A stretch of 64,000 nt of DNA from an uncultured Dongia sp. Its GTDB lineage: Bacteria > Pseudomonadota > Alphaproteobacteria > Dongiales > Dongiaceae. Made by a program: the position numbers and the translations under genes. Positions 53,880 through 62,806 of this stretch are shown here, one piece after another. Numbering within the stretch: the first letter of the stretch is position 1; every line of letters starts with the position of its first letter. The notes beneath the pieces are model-generated. The model searched no databases and was not told the DNA's origin. It was given only the letters and a program-made list of their open reading frames with translations. The stretch covers positions 853,023-917,022 of the forward strand of contig NZ_CAKZGO010000004.1 in NCBI RefSeq assembly GCF_936916975.1. Reading direction: 5' to 3'.

Positions 53880-54476
53880 GTGGTCGCGAAAACGCGGGCG
53901 CAGATGGTGGAGGAAACCCGGGCCAAGCTCATTCGAGCCGCCCGGACGGCTTTCGCCGCCAAGGGCTATGCAGCGGCGTCAATGGACGATCTCACTGCCG
54001 AAGCCGGCCTGACGCGCGGCGCGCTGTATCACAATTTCGGCGACAAAAAGGGCCTGCTGCAAGCCGTGATCGACCAGATCGACGCGGAAATGCTGGTGCG
54101 CATGCAAATGGCGCGAGACCGGTCGGCGACCGCCTGGACGGGCCTGCTCGATGAGAGCATCGCCTATCTCGAGATGGCCCTGGAGCCGGAAATCCAGCGC
54201 ATCATGCTGCTGGACGGGCCGGCCGTACTGGGCGATCCATCGCAATGGCCCAACCAGACAGCCTGCCTGCGCCGGACGGCACAAACGATCCAGGCGCTCA
54301 TCGACGCTGGGACGGTCAAGCCAGTGGATGCGGAAGCTGCCGCCAGGCTGCTCAATGGCGCAGCACTCAGCGCCTCGCTCTGGATTGCCGCAGCTGAGGA
54401 TCCTCACGCGGTTTTTGCAAAGGCTGTCGAGACCTTCCGACATCTGGCAGCTGGTTTGCTGCAGGCCGAGGGCTAA
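53880..54476 (+). CDS. TetR-family repressor
   Basis: About 198 residues with an N-terminal helix-turn-helix (RTAFAAKGYAAASMDDLTAEAGLTRGALYHNFGDKKGLL) and a C-terminal ligand domain rich in Ala and Leu. The start is unclear: ATG 53874 directly abuts AGGAG, while GTG 53880 is 6 bases from it and is preferred. Likely binds the three palindromes just upstream and represses itself and the ridA-family gene. Confidence 0.92.
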   Translation: MVAKTRAQMVEETRAKLIRAARTAFAAKGYAAASMDDLTAEAGLTRGALYHNFGDKKGLLQAVIDQIDAEMLVRMQMARDRSATAWTGLLDESIAYLEMALEPEIQRIMLLDGPAVLGDPSQWPNQTACLRRTAQTIQALIDAGTVKPVDAEAAARLLNGAALSASLWIAAAEDPHAVFAKAVETFRHLAAGLLQAEG

Positions 54477-54483
54477 TGGGCTT

Positions 54484-54527
54484 ATTACCCGGGTAATATT
54501 GACAAGATTATTTTACCCGGATATTAA
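54484..54527 (+). promoter_or_regulatory. Promoter and palindromic operators of the DUF2239 gene
   Basis: TTGACA (54499-54504), 17-base spacer, TATTAA (54522-54527): near consensus. A perfect 14-bp palindrome ATTACCCGGGTAAT (54484-54497) abuts the -35, and a half-matching copy TTACCCGGATA (54513-54523) lies in the spacer and -10. Confidence 0.8.
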
Positions 54528-54559
54528 AGGGCGCTTCCCATCCAAGATCGAGTGCCGCC

Positions 54560-55123
54560 ATGACTGAAACCCTCCCCAGCTATACCGCCTTCCACGGCCA
54601 GCGCCGCCTCGCTGCCGGCGCCTTAGCCGAGATCGCGCTGGCCGCCAAACGCGCCCTGGTGACCGATGCCGCGGCGTCGGTCCTCATCTATGACGACAGC
54701 ACCGGCCGCGCCATCGACCTCGATCTGCGCGGCGATGACGCTGAAGTGACGGCGCGCTACACCCCTCTGCCGGTGGCGGAAGCTGAGCCACGTGGTCGAG
54801 GCCGACCGAAGCTCGGTGTCATCGCCCGCGAGGTGACCTTGCTGCCGCGACATTGGGACTGGTTGGGCAAACAACCGGGCGGCGCCTCGGTCGCCTTGCG
54901 CAAACTGGTCGAGGACGCGCGCAGCAAAGGCAGCGATCGGCAGCGCCGCCGCGCGGCACAGGACGCCGCCTATCACTTCATGTCGGCGATGGCCGGCAAT
55001 CTTCCCCATTTCGAAGACGCGATCCGCGCCCTCTATGCCGATGACCAGGCGGCGTTCATCTCGCTCATCGAAGGCTGGCCCGACGACATCCGCGATCACG
55101 CGCGCAAGCTGGCCGATGTCTAG
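54560..55123 (+). CDS. DUF2239 family protein with ribbon-helix-helix-like segment
   Basis: The 187-residue protein is of unknown function. The N-terminus (TYTAFHGQ-like YTAFHGQRRLAAGAL, VLIYDDSTGRAIDLDLRG) and the middle RGRGRPKLGVIAREVTLL match what I recall as DUF2239. Residues about 75-115 read as strand, helix, GG turn, helix (VIAREVTLLPRHWDWLGKQP, then GGASVALRKLVEDA), the pattern of ribbon-helix-helix DNA-binding proteins. It may bind its own palindromic promoter. Its stop overlaps the next gene by 8 bases. Confidence 0.85.
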   Translation: MTETLPSYTAFHGQRRLAAGALAEIALAAKRALVTDAAASVLIYDDSTGRAIDLDLRGDDAEVTARYTPLPVAEAEPRGRGRPKLGVIAREVTLLPRHWDWLGKQPGGASVALRKLVEDARSKGSDRQRRRAAQDAAYHFMSAMAGNLPHFEDAIRALYADDQAAFISLIEGWPDDIRDHARKLADV

Positions 55124-55760
55124 CGCTGATGATGGCAGTTTTCTCCGGCTCCGGGATCTCATCACTGGTATCGCGCTACCCAAACAGCGCAAAGCCTGGG
55201 AGCGGGATTTCGAGAAAACCATGGTGGCGGATGAGCGGCGCTGGCGACACATCGAGGCGACACTCATCCGATTGCCGGACGCAGCATGGCAATCTCTGAA
55301 AGCGACCGTCCTCTGCCAGATTGATCTCCGTCATCCGGCGCGAGGCTGGCTGCAGGCAATTCCACTGCTCAACGAAGCACGCGCGCATGATCATCTTGTG
55401 CGGCAAGGTTACCACAACGTCGAATTCTTGCCCGCGCAGGTGCACGCGAAATCACCGGACCTGCACGCCACACGCGACGGCAAAGTTTTGCTCTGCGAAG
55501 TGAAGACACTGAGGCTCGGCCGACAGGACAGCCTTGCCGGCAATCTTCCTGTGAAACTCGCCAAACGGCTGGGTGATGCCATCGAACAACTGGACGCGAT
55601 AGGCGACGCACCCAACGCCGCGCGCATGATCTACCTCGTGCTCGACATCAGCGACGGCTTGCGACCGATGGCAGACGAGATACGCGAGCGGATCGACATC
55701 TTACTTGAGGGGATCGAGATGCCGGGCATCACCATCGTTCTTGATGAAGCCGCGATGTGA
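55116..55760 (+). CDS. Unrecognised protein with PD-(D/E)XK nuclease-like motif
   Basis: The 214-residue protein is translationally coupled to DUF2239 (ATGTCTAG overlap). Residues 113-130 hold SPDLH then CEVK: Asp115 and Glu128-x-Lys130, with a preceding hydrophobic strand (NVEFLPAQVHA), as in the PD-(D/E)XK nuclease fold. The N-terminal third is helical and charged. No family recognised; the nuclease idea is inference from the motif. The open frame extends upstream inside DUF2239, but the first Met with sensible context is 55116. Confidence 0.75.
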   Translation: MSSADDGSFLRLRDLITGIALPKQRKAWERDFEKTMVADERRWRHIEATLIRLPDAAWQSLKATVLCQIDLRHPARGWLQAIPLLNEARAHDHLVRQGYHNVEFLPAQVHAKSPDLHATRDGKVLLCEVKTLRLGRQDSLAGNLPVKLAKRLGDAIEQLDAIGDAPNAARMIYLVLDISDGLRPMADEIRERIDILLEGIEMPGITIVLDEAAM

Positions 55761-55904
55761 AGGTCGGCGCGGCCATGGGCCGCGATCTATTTCCAGATGA
55801 CGCGGCACCGGTGCATCGACGCCAATGCAGAATGGTCTTCGGCCGACGCCTGTTGCATAGTCGCAACCTAATCCTGATCCCTCATTCTTTCTTCGGAGTC
55901 ACCT

Positions 55905-56516
55905 ATGAATCTTCACCTGCCATTAGTCACGGGTTTGCTGGCTCTTGTTGTCGCCGGCTGTACACAGAATGGTGGAACCATGCAGAGCGGCACGAAGCCG
56001 CCACTTTCCTGCCAGAGTTTCGTCGATGGTAGTTCGATGCTCGACCTCGACATCAAATCCATGAAGGACATACCTGGTTGCCAACGAAAGTATCATCCGG
56101 GCGGCCAGGGGTATTATGAGAGCTTCCGTATCGGCGGCATTGTTCGTCGCGAGGCCGCGTCATCCCCGGCGGCATCGGGGCACCAATTATGGGTGCTTAT
56201 CTTCCGCTATTATGGTCAGGCCGACGTACCAGGCCTGGACGCAAATACATTTGAAAATGTCGACGACTTCCGGAACATGCCAGAGGCCCTGCCGGTGGCA
56301 TTGACCGGCGTCAAGCACGACGCAGTCGTGTCCAGGTTTGAGGTATCCGAAATATCTCTCACCATGGTCTGTCTGGATGCCGCCACTGCCAATGCCGACG
56401 GCTCCCATACGGTGATCGATGTGTGCCGTAGCGCCGGATCGCACGCCGCTGATGCGGATGTGATGGCAACGGCGCGGTCGATCGCCGAGACCGATTTCCC
56501 CGCCATCAATCCCTGA
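55905..56516 (+). CDS. Lipoprotein of unknown function
   Basis: The 203-residue protein starts MNLHLPLVTGLLALVVAGC, a lipoprotein signal with the lipobox Cys at 19. The mature part has several Cys residues (CQSFVDG, CQRKYHPGG, MVCLDAA, VCRSAG), which may form disulfides. GGAG lies before the ATG. No family recognised. The 144 bases upstream hold nothing I can support. Confidence 0.75.
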   Translation: MNLHLPLVTGLLALVVAGCTQNGGTMQSGTKPPLSCQSFVDGSSMLDLDIKSMKDIPGCQRKYHPGGQGYYESFRIGGIVRREAASSPAASGHQLWVLIFRYYGQADVPGLDANTFENVDDFRNMPEALPVALTGVKHDAVVSRFEVSEISLTMVCLDAATANADGSHTVIDVCRSAGSHAADADVMATARSIAETDFPAINP

Positions 56517-56583
56517 AGCATCGCCCGTCACATCACCGGACACATCACTGGGGTATCGGCGGCAGACGCCAACATCTGCCCAT

Positions 56584-57093
56584 TCAACTCGGCGGCAGTT
56601 CCTCGATCTCCAGATAGACGATCACCTTGTCGACGGTGACGCCATCGCTGGAGAGCGGCAGCATCAGGGTTTCCGAATCCCGCATCAGGCCGCTGCGTGA
56701 ATTGGTGCCGTCATGGTCGTAGACTAGGAGCTGCTCATCGACCACCAGGCGGTAGTTTTCGAGAACCTCGCCCAGGGTCAACCCGTGATAGCCTTCCTCG
56801 ACCGTCTTTCCGGTGACGTCGCTCTTGCGCAAGGCGACCGAGCGCGAGCCGACCAGACGATAGGTGAGCTTGCGCGGATTGTGCTCCACATCAACCAGGA
56901 TGATCCCGGGCAGCCATTCCTTCATCTCAAGGGGATCAAAATCGGCGCGCGACGGCATCTTGCGCCCCCGCCGCTTGGCGTCCCAATGACGATAGAACGA
57001 CGCCACGTGGACGGAACACCGCTCCAGAAAGTCGATCGACGTCAGGCGGGGGTAGGGCGTGGCAGCGACGGGCGTGTGGCTGGTGTTTGACAT
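56584..57093 (-). CDS. PAS domain protein (PAS_5-type)
   Basis: The 169-residue protein contains FYRHWDAKRRGRKMPSRADF, LEMKEWLPGIILVDVE and KLTYRLVGSRSVALR, the pattern of the alphaproteobacterial PAS_5 group. There is no output domain, so it is a stand-alone sensor or partner subunit. The ligand is unknown. Confidence 0.85.
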   Translation of the reverse strand: MSNTSHTPVAATPYPRLTSIDFLERCSVHVASFYRHWDAKRRGRKMPSRADFDPLEMKEWLPGIILVDVEHNPRKLTYRLVGSRSVALRKSDVTGKTVEEGYHGLTLGEVLENYRLVVDEQLLVYDHDGTNSRSGLMRDSETLMLPLSSDGVTVDKVIVYLEIEELPPS

Positions 57094-57296
57094 CTTGATT
57101 CCACGGGACGGCTACCCCGAACGGGCACCGCGTTGATCAGCGACCATTGCAGGCGTGGTTGACCGCCAAGTCAAGCGTCGGTGGCCAGCGGAACTGACAT
57201 GCGGCGTTCACTGTTGGGCGATCACCGGATCTGCCATGTTTGGCCTATGCTGTATTGCACCGCAGGTCGGTAACGACCCAAGAGGAGGATTTGTCG

Positions 57297-57623
57297 GTGG
57301 CCAAGGGAAAGATCAGCTTCAAGCAATCAGACCTCACGCGCGCGATAAAGGCGGTGCGAGCAGCGGGCATTGACGTCTCGCGGATCGAAATCGAGCCGGA
57401 TACGGGCAAAATTATCATCGTTCCCGGCGGAGCCATGGTTGTGCCGCACGCAGGTGCCCGCAATGTGGGCGCGCATGACCAGGCCGCCGGCGCGGATGAC
57501 GGCTATGCGTCGCAATACAAGGCGATACAGGACGCCCTTGAAAGAAGCCGGCAGGGCGACAAGCCGTCCCCGATCGAGCTAGGCCAGCACCGGCCGGCCA
57601 CACCGACAGAGGGCGAGGCGTGA
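57297..57623 (+). CDS. Small protein resembling the companion of site-specific integrases
   Basis: About 108 residues from GTG 57297, which is 8 bases after AGAGGAGG. The N-terminal FKQSDLTRAIKAVRAAGIDV, then RIEIEPDTGKIIIVPG, matches a small protein often found before tyrosine integrase genes in alphaproteobacterial mobile elements (recalled from general knowledge). No integrase is present here, but a tRNA gene lies 67 bases away, so it may be a remnant of an excised or decayed element. Confidence 0.7.
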   Translation: MAKGKISFKQSDLTRAIKAVRAAGIDVSRIEIEPDTGKIIIVPGGAMVVPHAGARNVGAHDQAAGADDGYASQYKAIQDALERSRQGDKPSPIELGQHRPATPTEGEA

Positions 57624-57686
57624 TGTCTTGAGGCCCGTGATATCTGGAGGCGTGGGGCGTCTCTAGCGCCGGGCGCTGCTGGATTA

Positions 57687-57778
57687 TGGCGGAGGAAGTG
57701 GGATTCGAACCCACGATAGGGTTTAACCCCTATGCACGCTTTCCAAGCGTGTGCCTTAAACCACTCGGCCATCCCTCC
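57687..57778 (-). tRNA. tRNA-Ser(GGA)
   Basis: The minus strand reads GGAGGGA at the 5' end, pairs with TTCCTCC at the 3' end, has discriminator G and encoded CCA (57687-57689). The anticodon loop TTGGAAA gives GGA (57742-57744) on the stem CACGC/GCGTG. A long variable arm (GCATAGGGTTAACCCTATC-type) is typical of tRNA-Ser. Confidence 0.97.
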
Positions 57779-58025
57779 GGATGTCTTCAGCTCGCTGCAG
57801 GGTCCCTGGCATCTAGCCGGACTAGCATCTAGCCCAGGGGTGGAGCGCGGGCGGGAACCTAGCGAAGGGCCCCATTCCTGGCAAGTGCGGATAACGCCGC
57901 CGCGCCGCTGCAGGTGCGAAATGGCGAATTATAAGTGAATTCCGACCACAAAATGGTGGGCCAAAGCCGATTTTGGCTGCAGCACCGCTCGACCCGGCCC
58001 TGCCGCTCAGGCATAAATCTGGGCC

Positions 58026-58319
58026 ATGAATCCGATCCGCGTCATCGCCCTGGTCCTTCTTGCCGCCGCAGCCCTGCTGCTGGTGCTTGATGTGCTGCAG
58101 AGCATGCTGTCCAACAGTTGGAACGGCGTCGCCCTCGGCTATCTGTGGTCGGTCATGTCGCCGCTCAGCCTGCAGGGCTTCCAACGTTTTATCGAGGACA
58201 GCGTCTCGGTCCTGCTGTGGCAGAAACTGCTGCTGCCGATCCTCATGCTGCCGAGCTGGGTGCTGCTCGGCATTCTCGGGCTGCTGATGCTGGTATTCGG
58301 TCGGCGCAGTCAAGACTGA
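58026..58319 (+). CDS. Small membrane protein of unknown function
   Basis: The 97-residue protein has two hydrophobic segments (about 5-25 and 68-90) separated by a polar loop with SPLSLQGFQRFIEDS. It ends FGRRSQD. It looks like short proteins often found beside lepA or tRNA genes, but I recognise no family. A weak CTGGG precedes the ATG. The 247 bases between the tRNA and this gene hold a short direct repeat (GCATCTAGCC twice) and no gene. Confidence 0.65.
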   Translation: MNPIRVIALVLLAAAALLLVLDVLQSMLSNSWNGVALGYLWSVMSPLSLQGFQRFIEDSVSVLLWQKLLLPILMLPSWVLLGILGLLMLVFGRRSQD

Positions 58320-58350
58320 GCGCCCGCTACCCGCCGTTCACCGATCGGCG

Positions 58351-60150
58351 CTACTCGTGGATCTTGAGGGCGGCGATGAAGGCTGATTGCGGGATTTCGA
58401 CATTGCCGTATTGGCGCATCTTCTTTTTGCCCTCTTTCTGCTTGTCGAGGAGCTTGCGCTTACGGCTGATATCGCCGCCATAGCATTTCGCCGTCACGTC
58501 CTTGCGCATCGCCGAGACCGTCTCGCGGGCGATGACCTTGGCGCCGATCGCCGCCTGGATGGCGATCTTGAACAGCTGCCGCGGGATGAGGTCCTTCAAC
58601 TTCTCGCACAGCACGCGGCCGCGGCTTTCGGCTTGGGATTTGTGCACGATGCACGAAAGCGCATCGACGGGGTCGTTGTTGACCAGGATGTTGAGCTTGA
58701 CGAGATCGCTCTCCTCATAGCCGTCGAGGTGGTAGTCGAAGCTCGCATAGCCGCGGCTGATCGATTTCAGGCGGTCGTAGAAATCGAACACGACTTCGTT
58801 GAGCGGCAGGCGATAGACCACCATGGCGCGGGCGCCGGCATAGGTGAGGTCGATCTGGGTGCCGCGGCGTTCCTGGCACAGCTTCAGGATCGAGCCCAGA
58901 TATTCGTCAGGCACCATGATAGTGGCCTTGATCCATGGCTCCTCGATCTTCTCGATCTTCACGATGTCCGGGAAATCGGCCGGGTTGTGAAGCTCGATCA
59001 AATCGCCATTCTGCATATGGATCTTGTAGACGACACTGGGCGCCGTGGTGATGAGGTCAAGATTGAACTCGCGCTCAAGCCGCTCCTGGATGATCTCGAG
59101 ATGCAGCAGGCCCAGAAAGCCGCAACGAAAGCCGAAGCCCAGCGCCGCCGAGGTTTCCATTTCATACTGGAAGCTCGCATCGTTGAGGCGCAGGCGCCCC
59201 ATGCTGTCGCGCAGCGTTTCGAAATCGGCGGCGTCGATGGGAAAGAGGCCGCAGAACACCACCGGGATCGACGGACTGAAGCCTGGCAGCGCTTCGGCGC
59301 AGGGCTTCTTGTCGTCGGTGATGGTGTCGCCGATGCGGCAATCAGCCACCGCCTTGATGCCGGCGGTGATGAAGCCCACTTCGCCCGGCCCAAGCTCGCC
59401 GGTCATGGTCTGCTTCGGCGTGAAGCAGCCGACCCGGTCGATTTCATAGGCGGCGTTGGCTGCCATCATGCGCGCCACGGTCTTCACCTTGACGACACCG
59501 TCGATGACACGCAGCAGAATGACGACGCCGAGATAGGGGTCGTACCAGCTGTCGATCAGCATGGCCTTCAACGGCTTGTCGCGATCGCCCTTGGGCGCCG
59601 GCAGGCGCGTCACCACGGCTTCCAGCACACCTTTAATGTTGAGGCCGGTCTTCGCGGAAATCTCGACGGCCTCCGAGGCGTCGATGCCGATCACGTCTTC
59701 GATCTGCTGACGGATGCGCGCGGGTTCGGCGGCCGGCAGATCGATCTTATTGAGGATCGGCACGATTTCATGGCCATGCTCGATCGCCTGATAGACATTG
59801 GCCAGGGTTTGCGCTTCGACGCCTTGGCTCGCATCCACCACCAGCAGCGAGCCTTCGCAGGCAGCGAGGCAGCGCGAAACTTCATAGGCGAAATCGACAT
59901 GGCCCGGCGTATCCATCAGGTTGAGCTGATAGGTCTCGCCATTGTCGGCCTTGTAGGTCAGGCGCACGGTCTGCGCCTTGATGGTGATGCCGCGCTCTTT
60001 CTCGATATCCATGTTGTCGAGCACCTGCTCGGTCATCTCACGGTCGGTGAGACCACCGCAGGCCTGGATCAGCCGGTCGGCGAGGGTCGATTTACCGTGA
60101 TCGATATGGGCAACAATGGAGAAATTGCGGATATGCGCGAGATCGGTCAT
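58351..60150 (-). CDS. lepA: Elongation factor 4 (translation GTPase LepA)
   Basis: The 599-residue ribosomal GTPase can back-translocate or remodel stalled ribosomes. G1 [14 protein letters not shown]3 DTPGHVDF and G4 NKIDLP are intact. The C-terminal part ends with the LepA-specific [30 protein letters not shown] block. I use ATG 60150 ([12 protein letters not shown]); the frame upstream to 60213 has no match. The 279 bases to the next gene hold no gene I can support. Confidence 0.97.
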   Translation of the reverse strand: MTDLAHIRNFSIVAHIDHGKSTLADRLIQACGGLTDREMTEQVLDNMDIEKERGITIKAQTVRLTYKADNGETYQLNLMDTPGHVDFAYEVSRCLAACEGSLLVVDASQGVEAQTLANVYQAIEHGHEIVPILNKIDLPAAEPARIRQQIEDVIGIDASEAVEISAKTGLNIKGVLEAVVTRLPAPKGDRDKPLKAMLIDSWYDPYLGVVILLRVIDGVVKVKTVARMMAANAAYEIDRVGCFTPKQTMTGELGPGEVGFITAGIKAVADCRIGDTITDDKKPCAEALPGFSPSIPVVFCGLFPIDAADFETLRDSMGRLRLNDASFQYEMETSAALGFGFRCGFLGLLHLEIIQERLEREFNLDLITTAPSVVYKIHMQNGDLIELHNPADFPDIVKIEKIEEPWIKATIMVPDEYLGSILKLCQERRGTQIDLTYAGARAMVVYRLPLNEVVFDFYDRLKSISRGYASFDYHLDGYEESDLVKLNILVNNDPVDALSCIVHKSQAESRGRVLCEKLKDLIPRQLFKIAIQAAIGAKVIARETVSAMRKDVTAKCYGGDISRKRKLLDKQKEGKKKMRQYGNVEIPQSAFIAALKIHE

Positions 60151-60429
60151 TTGGCCACGATTTAAGGGGGTTCGGTCGCGGCGCAAGATAGGGGTGGGGC
60201 ACCGTATAATCAACCGACGAAAAAGCCAGCTGATTCAATATGATAGATCTACAGACCTAGCTGCCGGCAAAGGGCCGCTGCGCGGTTCGTACGATTGGCG
60301 ACGAGGTTGAGGGGCTGGATCAGGCGCCCAGATCCGCCGGAGACCTGCTCTTTGGGCATTGTCCCCCTCTGCCCGCAAGAGTAGCATCACGGTCGGTTTC
60401 ATCGCCCATCCGGGCTGCGGGAGGGAAGT

Positions 60430-61236
60430 ATGGTCAATCAGGACTGGCTGGCGACAGCCTTGGAAACCACCGGCGATTTCGAGACCGCCGGCAATCCCTG
60501 GGGCGGGGTCACCGGGAATTTCGACAAGATGGGCATCTCCTGCGGTGTTCTGCAATGGAACATCGGCTCATCGTCGCTGCAGCCCCTGGTCATTGCTGCG
60601 GGACAGCCGGCCGTGATGGCGACGATGCCGACATTCGGCGCCGATTTCTGGCGCGCCTGCACAGGCACCAAGAGTGCCGGCCTTGCCATCGTCAATGGCT
60701 GGCAGAATGGCGGCGCCAAGCTGCCCAAGGATGTGAAGGCGGAACTGATGGCCTTCATGGTCTCAGGGCCGATGGTAGCGCAGCAGATGAAGGCCGCGGG
60801 GTCGGTCGCCAGGACCGCCGACCGGGTCGCCACCAACTGGGCGGCGTCGCGCGGCACGGCGCCCTATAGCAAACGCGATTTCTGCTGGTGCTTCGACCTG
60901 GTGACGCAGAATGGCAGCCTGAAGAATCTGACCCTCGCCGATGTACGGCAATTCACGAGCGATTCCGGCGGGCCTGCCGCTGCCCTCAACGCGATTTGCG
61001 ACGAGCTTGCGGCCGTGCCCCAAGGCCGTACCGCCTTTAAGGATTGCTGGCGCAACGCCCAGCTATGGCGCGGCACCGTCGCCACCGACTGGCGCGACCT
61101 CTTCATCCTCTCTTACCTGCGTGCCCGGAAATCGAAGCTGGAATATGTCGGGCTGGTGATGAACCGCAAGGGTGCCATCGCTGCCGGCCAAGGCTGGGTC
61201 AATGGCGAGATGATGAATTTCGAGGGCCGGTTCTAG
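60430..61236 (+). CDS. Possible lysozyme-like hydrolase (unconfirmed)
   Basis: The 268-residue protein has no signal peptide. The N-terminal block ETTGDFETAGNPWGGVTGNF, with Glu18 before a Gly-rich turn, then MGISCGVLQWNIG, resembles the catalytic Glu region of lysozyme-like or chitosanase-like folds in which a Glu precedes a beta-hairpin. Several Cys residues (CTGTKS, FCWCFDL, CDELAA, CWRN) could form disulfides. GGGAGGGAAG precedes the ATG. It could be a phage-derived or exported muramidase, but this is a weak call. Confidence 0.6.
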   Translation: MVNQDWLATALETTGDFETAGNPWGGVTGNFDKMGISCGVLQWNIGSSSLQPLVIAAGQPAVMATMPTFGADFWRACTGTKSAGLAIVNGWQNGGAKLPKDVKAELMAFMVSGPMVAQQMKAAGSVARTADRVATNWAASRGTAPYSKRDFCWCFDLVTQNGSLKNLTLADVRQFTSDSGGPAAALNAICDELAAVPQGRTAFKDCWRNAQLWRGTVATDWRDLFILSYLRARKSKLEYVGLVMNRKGAIAAGQGWVNGEMMNFEGRF

Positions 61237-61394
61237 ACGTAAGAACACGCGCATTTTAGCGGATTGCTTGACGTTAATCAGGGTGGCCGCCATCACAGTT
61301 GCGCGCCACTCCCGCGAACATTTGAGCGCGGCGGGTCGACCAAGATCATGAAGGCCGGGTTTTCGCCCCGCCACGGATCGATGGAGATCACGCC

Positions 61395-61853
61395 ATGAAG
61401 AAATCCCTGTTGAGCGGCGCCACCATCCTTGCCATTGCCGTGCTGATGTCCGGCTGCGTCGCCCAGAATGGCGGCGGCAACATGAACAGCGCCAACAATC
61501 CGCCGCAACAGAACCCGCAACCGGATCCCCAGGACCCCAATCAGCCCGATCCCCAGGACCAGGGCAATGGCAATGGGAGCGGCATTCAGCTCGACCCTGG
61601 TCTGGTCGGCAAGCTGCAGCCACAGCCGCAGCCCGGCATCAACCCCAACGATGTGCCGATCCTGGTCGAGGAGAACCCCGTCATAAATCCCGGCGGCCCG
61701 GTGATGATCTCGCAGCAGCCAAATAACGGGCTCAACCCGGTGAAGGTGAAACCGGGCAAGGTCAATATCGGCCAGCAACAGGCGATCGGGCAGATGAAGC
61801 CGGGCAAGTTAAACGGCGGCGTAAACAAGAAGCCGATCCTGATCCAACCGTAA
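61395..61853 (+). CDS. Low-complexity lipoprotein rich in Pro, Asn and Gln
   Basis: The 152-residue protein starts MKKSLLSGATILAIAVLMSGC, a lipoprotein signal with the Cys at 21. The mature part is Asn/Pro/Gln/Asp-rich (NPPQQNPQPDPQDPNQPD) and then turns to repeated KPGK-type turns (VKVKPGKVNI, QMKPGKLNGG). No domain recognised; it may be a cell-surface spacer. A hairpin follows its stop. Confidence 0.75.
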   Translation: MKKSLLSGATILAIAVLMSGCVAQNGGGNMNSANNPPQQNPQPDPQDPNQPDPQDQGNGNGSGIQLDPGLVGKLQPQPQPGINPNDVPILVEENPVINPGGPVMISQQPNNGLNPVKVKPGKVNIGQQQAIGQMKPGKLNGGVNKKPILIQP

Positions 61854-61862
61854 GACATGACG

Positions 61863-61887
61863 GGCCGCCGGTGGGATGCCGGCGGCC
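61863..61887. terminator. Hairpin between convergent genes
   Basis: GGCCGCCGG (61863-61871) pairs with CCGGCGGCC (61879-61887), 9 bp with a 7-base loop, between the stop of the lipoprotein (61853) and the stop of the metallo-hydrolase (61905). T content after it is low on both sides, so termination strength is unsure. Confidence 0.5.
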
Positions 61888-61904
61888 GTTCATCTCATCT
61901 TCCG

Positions 61905-62630
61905 TCAGATATTTCCCACGCGCCGATCATAATCCTCGGCCAGCGCTTGCAATGCCGCGGCGCCGTCACCCGCAAAACTCGGCCCATGCATCAGCGCTAG
62001 CCTGCTTGGCTTCAACTCCGCCAGGCGCCGCACCGTCGCCGCCGAGCTCGGATGCAGGCTCGAAGCATGGAACATGTCCTCGCCGGCAATGGCGGGGCCA
62101 ACGATGTCTCCTGTGGTAAGGGCCGGGCCGTTGCCAAGCTGGGTGAAGAGATCGCCGCATAGCAATGTCCCGGTCGATTCCTCGTAGAACAAGCCCGCTT
62201 CCCAGCCATGGGGTACGTGCGGCGTATCGAGATAGCGCAGGCGTTTTGCGCGCCCGATATCGATGACCTCGCCATCCGCCAGCACGCGCGGCGGCCGGTC
62301 GGCAAGATCGTTGAGCGAGACGAAGCAGGCGGTGCGCCCATGCGCCACCTCGGCACGCGGCGCCACAGCCAGCCAGTCGTTCATCGCACCGCATTCATCG
62401 GCTTCGATATGACCGAAGGTGATCCAGCGCAGGGATTCGGGCGGCATGATTTTCGCCATCGCTGCCCGCACCAGCGGAAACATCCGGCGCGGTCCGCTAT
62501 GAAACAGCAATGGCTCCTCGTCCAAAATCAGGAACTGGTTAAAGACAAAACCGGCTGGCGGCGCGATGTCCGCTACATAGGTGGAGAGCCGGAAGATCCC
62601 ATCCGCGATTTCGGCGATCTTGGTTTCCAT
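61905..62630 (-). CDS. Flavodiiron-like metallo-beta-lactamase-fold protein
   Basis: The 241-residue protein has FGHIEADECGAMNDWL (the H-x-E-x-D pattern of flavodiiron proteins), DTPHVPHGWEAGLF and CGDLFTQLGNGPALT. It corresponds to the diiron domain alone, without the flavodoxin part, so oxygen or NO reduction would need an external partner. A hydrolase role is also possible. Confidence 0.88.
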   Translation of the reverse strand: METKIAEIADGIFRLSTYVADIAPPAGFVFNQFLILDEEPLLFHSGPRRMFPLVRAAMAKIMPPESLRWITFGHIEADECGAMNDWLAVAPRAEVAHGRTACFVSLNDLADRPPRVLADGEVIDIGRAKRLRYLDTPHVPHGWEAGLFYEESTGTLLCGDLFTQLGNGPALTTGDIVGPAIAGEDMFHASSLHPSSAATVRRLAELKPSRLALMHGPSFAGDGAAALQALAEDYDRRVGNI

Positions 62631-62806
62631 GACAAATTCCTCATCAATGGTAGCTCACAGCCTTGTAAGCCGGAGGTGCTGCAACAATCTGCGCGTACCT
62701 TGCTAACGATCATAGGAGTATCAATTGTTCAATTAAAGAGACTTTACAGGAAGATTATTACCCGCCACAGTCGCATACCTCACAAGGCGGCAGTTGGGAG
62801 GCTCGG

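Noticed and set aside
58387..60165. Long open frame on the plus strand (592 codons) opposite lepA
   Set aside because: It mirrors lepA codon by codon, has no domain and no ribosome binding site; high GC at third positions removes stops on the other strand.
62690..62806. Promoter for the right-end membrane hydrolase
   Set aside because: TTGCTA and TTGTTC are present but no acceptable -10 lies at 16-18 bases; left unassigned.
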